A stretch of DNA of 6,266 bases. It comes from Lachnospiraceae bacterium UBA3643 (lineage in GTDB: Bacteria; Bacillota; Clostridia; Lachnospirales; Lachnospiraceae). This document shows positions 1-6,072 of the stretch, in pieces; position 1 is the stretch's first letter; every line of letters begins with the position of its first letter. A program made the position numbers and the translations under genes. The notes beneath the pieces are model-generated. The model was not told the origin of the DNA. It did not search any database and saw only the letters and a program-made list of their open reading frames with translations. The stretch spans positions 1 to 6,266 of the forward strand of contig DFKO01000039.1 of NCBI GenBank assembly GCA_002373855.1, written 5' to 3'.

Positions 1-58
1 TTGCTGTTGTAGCCTTAGCTGCTGTCTTTGTTGCTGTTGTCTTCTTTGCTGCTGCCAT
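1..58 (-). CDS. N-terminus of Ala/Lys/Thr-rich protein (partial)
   Basis: This is the first 19 codons of a gene that runs off the left edge. Read on the minus strand, the ATG is at 58-56 and the peptide starts MAAAKKTTATKTAAKATTA, made only of Ala, Lys and Thr after the Met. A good ribosome site (AAAAGGAG, 75-68) lies 9 bases before the ATG, so the start is well supported. Such low-complexity basic tails occur at the N-terminus of histone-like, phasin-like and small uncharacterised proteins of Lachnospiraceae (for example the DUF6465 type, from memory). The folded part of the protein is outside the window, so the function cannot be assigned. A basic tail of this kind would suit nucleic-acid binding, but that is inference. 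Confidence 0.8.
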   Translation of the reverse strand, partial: MAAAKKTTATKTAAKATTA

Positions 59-93
59 TCGTTTTTACTCCTTTTAACTTAGCAAAATTATGA

Positions 94-110
94 TTAACAA
101 TTTATGTTAA
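94..110. promoter_or_regulatory. 17-bp dyad, possible operator in leader of leftward gene
   Basis: TTAACA (94-99) and its exact reverse complement TGTTAA (105-110) are separated by 5 bases. The dyad lies just downstream of the predicted minus-strand start site and 35 bases before the ATG at 58. A 6-bp half-site with a 5-base spacer suits a dimeric repressor, but no known operator is recognised. A weak RNA hairpin is the alternative. Confidence 0.3.
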
Positions 111-126
111 CTGCTCTATATCATTC

Positions 127-155
127 TTTATACATCATATTTGATTTTTTTGCAA
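127..155 (-). promoter_or_regulatory. Candidate sigma-A promoter for the leftward partial gene
   Basis: On the minus strand TTGCAA (155-150) and TATAAA (132-127) are separated by 17 bases. They match the housekeeping -35 and -10 boxes at 4/6 and 5/6. Transcription would begin near 120, giving a leader of about 60 bases before the ATG at 58. In DNA this AT-rich, chance matches are common, so spacing and position are the main support. Confidence 0.45.
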
Positions 156-223
156 TTTCTTTTTTTATATTTTTTCAAAAAAATAATTTGCAAATCCTTG
201 TGTGTTAAATGTTTTTATGTTAC

Positions 224-272
224 AAATGCCTGAAAAGCCTTTATTTATAAGGGTTTCAGAGTGTGCGCATTT
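224..272. other. Imperfect two-part stem-loop of unknown role
   Basis: The inner arms CTGAAAAGCCTTTA (230-243) and TAAGGGTTTCAG (248-259) pair around a TTTA loop, with a 2-base bulge (236-237) and one T-G wobble. A second outer stem is possible: AAATGC (224-229) pairs with GCATTT (267-272) across a 7-base one-sided bulge. On the plus strand two further Ts follow. It is the only part of the spacer with clear GC pairs. It might be a weak terminator, an untranslated RNA element or the remnant of a mobile-element end. The coding strand is unknown. Confidence 0.4.
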
Positions 273-289
273 TTCAAAAATCAAATTTC

Positions 290-318
290 CAAAAAAATTT
301 TTTTCAAAAAAATTTTTC
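290..318. repeat. Two consecutive A-tract/T-tract blocks
   Basis: A7T7 (291-304) is followed, after one C, by A7T5 (306-317). The two blocks are spaced 15 bases apart and each is bounded by C. A7T7 is self-complementary. A-tracts of this length are known to stiffen and bend DNA, so this is probably a structural rather than coding element. Confidence 0.7.
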
Positions 319-366
319 GTTTTTTTAATTTTAAAAATAGATTTTTTGTTTTTATAATTCATTTTT

Positions 367-464
367 GTATTTTTATTTTTGTATTTTATATATTTATTTT
401 TGTATTTTATATATTTATTTTTGTATTTTATATTTTTATTTTTGTATTTTATATTTTTATTTTT
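367..464. repeat. 21-bp tandem repeat, four full copies plus one short copy
   Basis: Four full 21-base units start at 381, 402, 423 and 444, each beginning GTATTTTATAT and ending TTTATTTTT or TTTTATTTTT. The first two are identical to each other. The last two are identical to each other and differ from the first pair by one A-to-T change at unit position 12. A 14-base copy at 367-380 precedes them and lacks 7 internal bases. The repeat ends at 465-467, where TAC replaces the expected GTA. The unit contains only one G and no C. Its length is a multiple of three, so frames stay open and give a spurious Phe/Tyr/Ile repeat. Confidence 0.9.
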
Positions 465-518
465 TACATTATTGTTTTGTTTTATACATTTTATTTTTTT
501 TTGTTTCTCGTTTATATT

Positions 519-539
519 TTTTGTTTTTTAAAAACAAAA
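519..539. repeat. Perfect 21-base AT-rich palindrome
   Basis: The arms TTTTGTTTTT (519-528) and AAAAACAAAA (530-539) are exact reverse complements around one T. It ends 21 bases upstream of the proposed promoter core for the lipase-like gene, so it could be an operator. It could also be chance in DNA composed almost only of A and T runs. It lacks the GC stem of a terminator. Confidence 0.45.
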
Positions 540-560
540 TTTCATTTATACATTTCCGGT

Positions 561-569
561 TGTTATAAT
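561..569 (+). promoter_or_regulatory. Extended -10 promoter candidate for the lipase-like gene
   Basis: TGTTATAAT fits the extended -10 form TGnTATAAT exactly. No good -35 box lies 17 bases upstream (TTCATT at 541-546, 3/6), which is typical of extended -10 promoters. Transcription would start near 576, giving a leader of about 110 bases. A second perfect TATAAT at 634-639 lacks the TG and a -35 box. It is an alternative closer to the gene. Confidence 0.5.
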
Positions 570-672
570 ATTTTTGCAGACAGTTTTAATCTGTTTTTAA
601 TAACATAATAATTTATTTTTTAATCATCTTTCTTATAATAATAATTAACAGTATCTGAAAAATAAATGATAC

Positions 673-680
673 GGGAGGAG
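673..680 (+). promoter_or_regulatory. Strong ribosome-binding site of the lipase-like gene
   Basis: GGGAGGAG gives a near-complete match to the anti-Shine-Dalgarno sequence. Its GGAGG core ends 6 bases before the ATG at 685. It fixes this start over any later Met codon and implies efficient translation. Confidence 0.85.
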
Positions 681-684
681 ACAC

Positions 685-1896
685 ATGCAGGACATTTCAC
701 CGGAAAAACCTATCACAAAAACAAGATTAAATATTCTATCATTCGGTAATTTTTTACTGACTTTATTTTTAATCTCAGTGACCATACTCGGATGCGGTCT
801 GATATATCAGATCCATCTTGATGGTTTTAAAGAAATCTTTTCCGATCACTGGGGAACAATACTGCTCATCGCATTAGGAGAATTTATCATCTTCTGGATC
901 GGTATCATCGCTGTTTACTCTACATCGGTGCAGCTTGGTATAAAGATGAGGATCATCGGTGCAGTCTGCGGAATGATCCCGATAGTAAATATTTTTGTGC
1001 TGATAAAAATAATCCTCATCACAGGCAGGGAAGCATCTTTTGAAAAAAAGAAAATCAGAGTAAACAAAAAAAGATTTGATAAACAGATATGCAAAACAAA
1101 ATATCCTCTCCTGATGGTTCACGGTGTATTTTTCAGAGACTTTAAATATTTTAATTACTGGGGCAGAATACCCGGAGAACTTGAGACAAACGGTGCAACC
1201 ATTTTCTACGGCAATCATCAGTCTGCGGCATCTGTTGCAAACAGCGCCGCAGAACTTGCCGACAGGATCAAACAGATCGTAAAGGAAACAGGCTGTGAAA
1301 AAGTAAATATCATCGCTCATTCAAAAGGAGGACTCGATACAAAATATGCAACGGCGACACTCGATATCGCCCCGTACGTTGCATCCATCACAACCATCAA
1401 CACTCCCCACCTCGGATGCGAGTTTGCAGAGTACCTGCTCTCAAAAGCTCCCGCAGGCTTTAGAAACAAAGTGGCCGATACATACAATGCAGCCCTTAAA
1501 AAACTTGGTGATGAAAATCCCAGCTTTATCGATGCAGTTACCGATCTGACCGCCAGCAGATGCAGGGAGATATGGGATATCACATCAAAGTATGATTTTA
1601 AAGGAAACGGCATATATACACAGAGCGTCGGTTCATGCATGAAAAAAGCATCAGGCGGTGCATTCCCGTTAAACATGAGCTACCATCTCGTAAAACATTT
1701 TGACGGCAAAAACGACGGTCTTGTGGGAGAGAAATCTTTTCCTTTCGGAGAAGATTATACATATCTTGAAAACAAAGGTCCCCGGGGTATATCCCACGGT
1801 GACATGATAGACCTTAACCGGGAAAACATAGAGGGATTTGATGTTCGGGAATTCTATGTAGGTCTTGTATCAAAATTAAAAGAAAAAGGTCTGTAA
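685..1896 (+). CDS. Membrane-anchored lipase-like alpha/beta hydrolase
   Basis: This 403-residue protein probably hydrolyses an ester bond in a lipid or similar substrate; the true substrate is unknown. The N-terminus has three hydrophobic segments (about residues 21-42, 58-79 and 90-113), then a strongly basic stretch (115-139). The hydrolase domain follows: VHG (145-147) suits the oxyanion loop and AHSKGG (211-216) is the nucleophile elbow with Ser213. TINTPHLG (237-244) is typical of bacterial lipases. Asp344 in KNDGLV and His371 in ISHGD complete a likely triad. The elbow has Ala in place of the first Gly, as in Bacillus-type AxSxG lipases. The start is firm: GGGAGGAG (673-680) lies just before the ATG and the membrane segments follow. 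The gene stands alone, with its own promoter candidate and a terminator 27 bases after the stop. A phospholipase, acyltransferase or thioesterase-like role is possible. Confidence 0.85.
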   Translation: MQDISPEKPITKTRLNILSFGNFLLTLFLISVTILGCGLIYQIHLDGFKEIFSDHWGTILLIALGEFIIFWIGIIAVYSTSVQLGIKMRIIGAVCGMIPIVNIFVLIKIILITGREASFEKKKIRVNKKRFDKQICKTKYPLLMVHGVFFRDFKYFNYWGRIPGELETNGATIFYGNHQSAASVANSAAELADRIKQIVKETGCEKVNIIAHSKGGLDTKYATATLDIAPYVASITTINTPHLGCEFAEYLLSKAPAGFRNKVADTYNAALKKLGDENPSFIDAVTDLTASRCREIWDITSKYDFKGNGIYTQSVGSCMKKASGGAFPLNMSYHLVKHFDGKNDGLVGEKSFPFGEDYTYLENKGPRGISHGDMIDLNRENIEGFDVREFYVGLVSKLKEKGL

Positions 1897-1922
1897 TGAT
1901 CTGATAATAATTTAATCATTAA

Positions 1923-1945
1923 AAAAGGCGCCGTCGGCGCCTTTT
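1923..1945. terminator. Bidirectional intrinsic terminator between convergent genes
   Basis: AAAAGGCGCC (1923-1932) and GGCGCCTTTT (1936-1945) pair perfectly, 10 bp, around the loop GTC. On the plus strand the T run is TTTT followed by AATATT, ending the lipase-like gene (stop at 1896). On the minus strand the run is TTTTTT (1926-1921), ending argG (stop at 1969). It is the only long GC stem between the two stops. Confidence 0.93.
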
Positions 1946-1968
1946 AATATTCGGATCAATCCCGATGA

Positions 1969-3195
1969 TTATTTTGTATTCTTTTCTACATTCTGCTTCA
2001 TCATAGCTCTTACCTTCATTGAGAGGCCAAAGAGGTTGATGAATCCTGATGCATCCTTATGATCATAAAGATCACCTGTTGTAAATGATGCAAGAGACTC
2101 AGAGTAAAGTGAGTAGGGTGATGTGGTTCCCTGCTTGATGATGTTGCCCTTGTAGAGGCGGAGCTTGCACTTACCTGTAACAGTCTTCTGGGTCTCATCT
2201 ACAAATGCAGACAGACTCTCACGGAGAGGTGTAAACCATTTTCCTTCATATACAAGGTCTGCAAACCTTGTAGCCACGAGTTTTTTGTATGCCAGTGTCT
2301 CACGGTCAAGGCATATCTCCTCAAGCTGTGTATGAGCTTCCATGAGGATCGTTCCTCCGGGTGTCTCGTATACACCACGGGACTTCATACCTACTACACG
2401 GTTCTCAACAATATCTATGATACCGATACCGTGCTTGCCGCCGAGTCTGTTGAGCTCGCGGATAATATCAGATGTCTTCATACGCTTGCCGTTAAGAGCT
2501 ACGGGGATACCCGCCTCGAAATCAAGCTCAATATCCTCTGCCTCATCAGGTGCATTCTGAGGAGTAACAGAGAGTACGAGGAGATCGTCATAGTTAGGTG
2601 CACATGCAGGATTCTCGAGCTCAAGTCCCTCGTGGGAAATGTGCCATATATTTCTGTCACGGCTGTATGAGTGGCTCGCATCGAAGGGAAGGTCGATACC
2701 GTGCTTCTTGCAGAAATCGATCTCGTCTTCACGGGACTGCATTGTCCACTCAGGCTGTCTCCATGTAGCGATAACCTTGATGTCCGGAGCGAGTGCTTTG
2801 ATTGAAAGCTCAAAACGGAGCTGGTCGTTACCCTTACCTGTAGCACCGTGGCAGATAGCTACGGCGCCTTCTTTTCTCGCTACCTCTACGAGCTTTTTTG
2901 CAATAAGAGGTCTCGCAAATGATGTACCGAGGAGATATTTATTTTCATATACTGCGTTAGCCTTTACTGTAGGCATGATGTACTCGTCACAGAGTTCATC
3001 TACCACATCTTCGATGTAGAGTTTCTCAGCTCCTGAGTATTTTGCTCTCTCATCGAGTCCTTCAAGTTCTGACTCCTGTCCTACGTCTACGCAGCAGCAT
3101 ACTACGTCATATCCGTATGTCTCCTTGAGCCAGGGAATGATTGCGGTGGTATCAAGACCGCCGGAATAAGCAAGTACTACCTTTTCTTTTGCCAT
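1969..3195 (-). CDS. argG: Argininosuccinate synthase
   Basis: This cytosolic enzyme (EC 6.3.4.5) joins citrulline and aspartate, with ATP cleaved to AMP and pyrophosphate, in the next-to-last step of arginine synthesis. The 408-residue length is normal for the family. The ATP loop AYSGGLDTT is at 9-17. [10 protein letters not shown] (87-96), [10 protein letters not shown] (116-125) and [10 protein letters not shown] (178-187) are hallmark active-site segments. RGVYETPGG (273-281) lies in the C-terminal synthetase/oligomerisation domain. The GATGKGNDQ form marks the common bacterial/eukaryotic type rather than the E. coli type. AGGAGG (3209-3204) lies 8 bases before the ATG. The gene is second in a unit with lysC, 18 bases after the lysC stop, and is followed directly by the terminator at 1923-1945. 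The usual partner argH is not adjacent. No ArgR site is visible in the short gap, so control would come from the lysC promoter. Confidence 0.98.
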   Translation of the reverse strand: MAKEKVVLAYSGGLDTTAIIPWLKETYGYDVVCCCVDVGQESELEGLDERAKYSGAEKLYIEDVVDELCDEYIMPTVKANAVYENKYLLGTSFARPLIAKKLVEVARKEGAVAICHGATGKGNDQLRFELSIKALAPDIKVIATWRQPEWTMQSREDEIDFCKKHGIDLPFDASHSYSRDRNIWHISHEGLELENPACAPNYDDLLVLSVTPQNAPDEAEDIELDFEAGIPVALNGKRMKTSDIIRELNRLGGKHGIGIIDIVENRVVGMKSRGVYETPGGTILMEAHTQLEEICLDRETLAYKKLVATRFADLVYEGKWFTPLRESLSAFVDETQKTVTGKCKLRLYKGNIIKQGTTSPYSLYSESLASFTTGDLYDHKDASGFINLFGLSMKVRAMMKQNVEKNTK

Positions 3196-3213
3196 TTTTA
3201 CAGCCTCCTAAAA

Positions 3214-4530
3214 TTATTCTCCGATAAATGTTGCATATATTGCCTTGATGGCAGTTTCAAAATCACTGTTCTTTACACCGATGATGATATTGAGCTCTGA
3301 TGAACCCTGATCAATCATGCGGATGTTGATGCCCTGCTTTGCAAGTGCGGTAAAGAGCTTGCCTGCTGTACCGCTTGCAGATTTCATACCGCGTCCAACG
3401 ACTGCGATAAGGGCGAGACCTGACTCAATCTCTACGGAATCGGGCTCAGCCAGTCTGTGGATGGCAGATATTACTTTCTGCTCCTTATGCATAAACTCAT
3501 CGGCATGTACCACGATAGTCATGGTGTCGATACCTGAGGGCATATGCTCAAATGAGATTCCGTTTTCCTCAAATGCCTGGAGCACTTTACGGCCGAAACC
3601 TATCTCTGCGTTCATCATTGCCTTTGTCACAAATACTGTACAGAAATCTTTCTTTCCTGCGATACCCGTTACGACATAGTCTGTCTTCTGGGCAGTACTC
3701 TCAACGATCCATGTACCCTCGTCCTCAGGCATGTTTGTATTTCTGATATTGATGGGAATACCACATCTTCTGACAGGGAAGATAGCATCCTCATGGAGAA
3801 CTGAAGCTCCCATGTATGAAAGCTCTCTGAGCTCTCTGTATGTGATATACCTGATACCCTTGGGATTTGATACGATCCTCGGATCAGCCATAAGGAATCC
3901 GGATACGTCAGTCCAGTTTTCGTATACATCAGCCTTTGCAGCCTTTGCCACGATAGAACCTGTTACATCAGATCCGCCTCTTGAGAATGTCTTGATCCTG
4001 CCGTTTTTGCCAAGTCCGTAAAATCCGGGGATAACTGCCTTGTCACACTTTTCAAGTCTTGCAGAGAGTGTCTTGTCTGTCTTGTAGTCGTTAAGGTTGC
4101 CCTCTTCATTAAAGAAGATGACCTCAGCTGCATCTATAAACTCGGCGTCAAGATATTTAGCCATGATCTTGCCGTTTAAAAACTCGCCTCTTGAAGCTGC
4201 ATAATCCTTTTCAGGCTCTGCTTTAAGTTTTTTTGCGATCTCCTCGATATCAGCATCGAGACTGAAATCCTTGAGGCCAAGGCCTGTTATGATCTCGTCG
4301 TATCTTGCCTTGATGGCCTTCATCTCTCCATCGATATCGCCGCCTGCTGCCGCCGTATCATATACATGGAGGAGCATGTCAGTTACCTTTGTGTCATCAC
4401 TTGTTCTCTTGCCCGGTGCTGAGGGTACGACATATCGTCTGCTCTCGTCAGCTCTGATGATGTCGCCTGCTTTCATAAACTGCTCTGCGCTGGCAAGTGA
4501 ACTTCCGCCGAATTTTACTACCTTTTTCAT
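3214..4530 (-). CDS. lysC: Aspartate kinase (aspartokinase), monofunctional with two ACT domains
   Basis: This cytosolic enzyme (EC 2.7.2.4) phosphorylates aspartate to aspartyl phosphate, the first committed step toward lysine, threonine, methionine and diaminopimelate. The 438-residue protein has the amino-acid kinase domain at about 1-285. KFGGSS is at 6-11, SAPGKR at 37-42, SRGEF at 113-117, FSRGGSD at 182-188 and TDVSGFLMADPRIV at 207-220. Two ACT domains follow, about 290-365 (with HMPSGIDTMTIV) and 374-437 (with VVGRGM at 387-392 and IDQGSSELNIIIGV). These are where lysine and/or threonine normally bind for feedback inhibition. There is no homoserine dehydrogenase fusion. The ATG has TAAGGA (4544-4539) 8 bases upstream. 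It is the first gene of the lysC-argG unit. The name lysC is by family habit; another aspartokinase may exist elsewhere in the genome. Confidence 0.97.
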   Translation of the reverse strand: MKKVVKFGGSSLASAEQFMKAGDIIRADESRRYVVPSAPGKRTSDDTKVTDMLLHVYDTAAAGGDIDGEMKAIKARYDEIITGLGLKDFSLDADIEEIAKKLKAEPEKDYAASRGEFLNGKIMAKYLDAEFIDAAEVIFFNEEGNLNDYKTDKTLSARLEKCDKAVIPGFYGLGKNGRIKTFSRGGSDVTGSIVAKAAKADVYENWTDVSGFLMADPRIVSNPKGIRYITYRELRELSYMGASVLHEDAIFPVRRCGIPINIRNTNMPEDEGTWIVESTAQKTDYVVTGIAGKKDFCTVFVTKAMMNAEIGFGRKVLQAFEENGISFEHMPSGIDTMTIVVHADEFMHKEQKVISAIHRLAEPDSVEIESGLALIAVVGRGMKSASGTAGKLFTALAKQGINIRMIDQGSSELNIIIGVKNSDFETAIKAIYATFIGE

Positions 4531-4573
4531 AATTTACATCCTTACTAAAAATGATTGGCTCGCGCCGTTTCTA

Positions 4574-4582
4574 ATAATATCA
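4574..4582 (-). promoter_or_regulatory. Extended -10 promoter candidate for lysC-argG
   Basis: On the minus strand TGATATTAT (4582-4574) fits the extended -10 form, with 5/6 in the hexamer. A -35 box at the right distance (AGTATT, 4602-4597) is poor. Transcription would start near 4567, giving a leader of about 37 bases. That is far too short for a lysine riboswitch, and none is seen. The core abuts, and its spacer overlaps, the terminator stem at 4584-4621. Confidence 0.5.
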
Positions 4583-4583
4583 C

Positions 4584-4621
4584 AAAAGTCGGGAAAAATA
4601 CTATTATTTCCCCCGACTTTT
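4584..4621 (-). terminator. Intrinsic terminator after the NlpC/P60 gene
   Basis: AAAAGTCGGG (4584-4593) pairs perfectly with CCCGACTTTT (4612-4621). A partly paired A/T interior lies between them, with AAA 4594-4596 opposite TTT 4607-4609. On the minus strand the stem ends in TTTT followed by GTGAT. It starts 29 bases after the stop codon of the upstream gene (4651-4653), so it separates that unit from lysC. Confidence 0.85.
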
Positions 4622-4650
4622 TCAAACAATATTATATCTTCTGTTATGTA

Positions 4651-6054
4651 TTAGTCAATCACATTCTTGATTGCAAGTACGCCACCGCAGTAGTTGATAT
4701 CGGATACAACCACACCTATACGGGAGTTGGCCGAGTGGACTATCTGTCCGTTTCCGATATAGAGACCTACATGTGTACATGTGCTGCCGTTTGATGAGTA
4801 GCATACGATGTCTCCCGGCTGGGCTTCCTCGTAGCTGACATAACGGCCGTTTGATGTATACTGGCCGTTTGGTATACGGCTCACGGAATATCCAAAGTCA
4901 CGGTATACGTAGCAAACAAATCCTGAACAGTCCGTACCGCCTGCAAGGGAGCCTCCTCCCGATACATAACGGTTGCCTACATACTGCATTGCATAATTGA
5001 TAATAGCCGATCTCAGTTCCTCATTTGATGTATAGAGCTGGGACGGAGGTGTGCTGACATTTATATATGTGAGGTTTTCCGCCACATCGGTGGTCGCTGT
5101 GGTAGTGGTATCATTTGTGACAGGCTTTACTCTCTCTGAGATTTCCTTGTCGCTCTCCTCCTTGGCTGCCTTTTCCTCAAGGGTAAGTGCGTATGTAAAC
5201 TCCTCTGTAGTCGATACATACTGGGCACACAGATATCCCTCGTCGCCCTCACCGTAGCTGACCTTTAACCATTCGCCGTCGTTTTCGATGACCCTGACGC
5301 GCTCATTGGCATTTAAGTACGATACACGCTTGCTGCCTGCATCAGCTTCCTCTCTGATGTTTAAGGTCTCAACATTACATGTGGCATATGTTGTGATATA
5401 GTCACCTGCGACCTGGGCCGCATTGTTGCCTGCTATAAAGTAGCAAGCCTTTGTATATCCCTCGACATTGCCGGATGTTATCTGGTACCATACCTCACCG
5501 GCGTCATCTGTCTTAAATGTGATGATATCCGCAACTGCATCGTCGTAGATGACTCCGACTATATCGGATACTGCCGAAGCGTCCGATCTGATATTTACAA
5601 AGTCGGATACGTTTGCGATAGCCAGGTGGTCATACTCATCAAGCATATCGTCCGATGCTTCGTTTGAGCTGACTGCCTCATTGTCCGATACAGACTCTGA
5701 TGACAACGCATCCACCTCACACGATATCAGGAAATCTTCGCTGAAGCTCCCGTCCCTGTCATATGTAAATCCGATAACCTCATCGGAGAATGCACCCACT
5801 CCGGTCATGACGTTTCTCGTATTGTAATTGTTTACTACTGTGATTTCGTAGACCTTGGTCTCAGTATCTGAAAGAGCGCCTACGCCATAGAGAGGTTCTG
5901 CAGTAAACGAAGCGTCGGCAACTGCCTCGCCTGTTTTGTTTGCATCACCCTTGTTTTCGATTGCAATCAGAATAGGGAGTCCTATTATAAATAAAGCAAG
6001 TCCGGCTACGGTAGCTATGACCTTGCCGTTTTTTACAAGTATATTTTTCTTCAT
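4651..6054 (-). CDS. SH3b-SH3b-NlpC/P60 peptidoglycan hydrolase, membrane-targeted
   Basis: This 467-residue protein most likely cleaves stem peptides of peptidoglycan (gamma-D-Glu to meso-diaminopimelate or a cross-bridge) outside the membrane. Residues 1-10 are basic and 11-32 form a single hydrophobic segment. No clear AxA cleavage site follows, so it may be an anchor. Residues 50-140 are acidic, Ser/Asp/Glu-rich and unfamiliar, with GVGALSD (57-63) echoed by GVGAFSD (85-91). Two bacterial SH3 domains follow, about 146-208 (VNIRSDAS) and 226-283 (LNIREEAD), which bind wall material. A charged linker and a Thr-rich stretch (about 286-322) lead to the C-terminal NlpC/P60 domain (about 346-465). 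Likely catalytic residues are Cys376 in TDCSGFV, His428 in THVGLYIG and His440. The start is the only ATG, GTG or TTG codon available after an in-frame stop at 6075-6073. No Shine-Dalgarno is visible before it. It lies 18 bases after the upstream gene. Confidence 0.93.
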   Translation of the reverse strand: MKKNILVKNGKVIATVAGLALFIIGLPILIAIENKGDANKTGEAVADASFTAEPLYGVGALSDTETKVYEITVVNNYNTRNVMTGVGAFSDEVIGFTYDRDGSFSEDFLISCEVDALSSESVSDNEAVSSNEASDDMLDEYDHLAIANVSDFVNIRSDASAVSDIVGVIYDDAVADIITFKTDDAGEVWYQITSGNVEGYTKACYFIAGNNAAQVAGDYITTYATCNVETLNIREEADAGSKRVSYLNANERVRVIENDGEWLKVSYGEGDEGYLCAQYVSTTEEFTYALTLEEKAAKEESDKEISERVKPVTNDTTTTATTDVAENLTYINVSTPPSQLYTSNEELRSAIINYAMQYVGNRYVSGGGSLAGGTDCSGFVCYVYRDFGYSVSRIPNGQYTSNGRYVSYEEAQPGDIVCYSSNGSTCTHVGLYIGNGQIVHSANSRIGVVVSDINYCGGVLAIKNVID

Positions 6055-6072
6055 ACGGTAAATCTGTTTATA

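Larger units (their letters stand above)
59..684. other. Divergent AT-rich spacer with no credible gene
   Basis: This 626-base spacer separates the divergent starts at 58 (minus) and 685 (plus). From 301 to 540 I count 21 G or C in 240 bases, about 9%, while the flanking genes are ordinary mid-40s by eye. The plus strand is strongly T-biased from about 313 to 530. It holds a promoter for each side, a hairpin at 224-272, paired A/T tracts at 290-318, a 21-bp tandem repeat at 367-464 and a palindrome at 519-539. Open frames inside it translate to Phe/Ile/Tyr-rich low-complexity peptides without ribosome sites, so I call no gene here. Confidence 0.8.

Noticed and set aside
165..362. Open frame of 65 codons on the minus strand in the spacer
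   Set aside because: It is low-complexity Lys/Asn/Phe from A/T runs, has no ribosome site, and covers the hairpin at 224-272.
367..464. CRISPR array
   Set aside because: The repeats are directly contiguous with no unique spacers and are low-complexity A/T, so this is a tandem repeat.
261..608. Open frame of 115 codons on the plus strand in the spacer
   Set aside because: It has no ribosome site, its composition is almost only Phe, Ile, Tyr and Val from T-runs, and it spans the 21-bp repeat whose length keeps any frame open.
2332..2670. Plus-strand open frames antisense to argG and lysC
   Set aside because: They lie opposite strongly conserved enzymes, lack ribosome sites and match no protein pattern I recognise.
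3196..3213. ArgR operator or separate promoter before argG
   Set aside because: The gap is 18 bases and is taken up by the ribosome site; no operator-like dyad is visible.
4531..4650. Lysine riboswitch or T-box before lysC
   Set aside because: The leader is too short, since a lysine riboswitch needs well over 150 bases. The only strong hairpin belongs to the terminator of the upstream gene.
6055..6072. Upstream hypothetical gene and NlpC/P60 as one gene broken by a stop
   Set aside because: They share a frame, but the upstream protein ends naturally and NlpC/P60 begins with a typical basic-plus-hydrophobic signal, so these are two genes.
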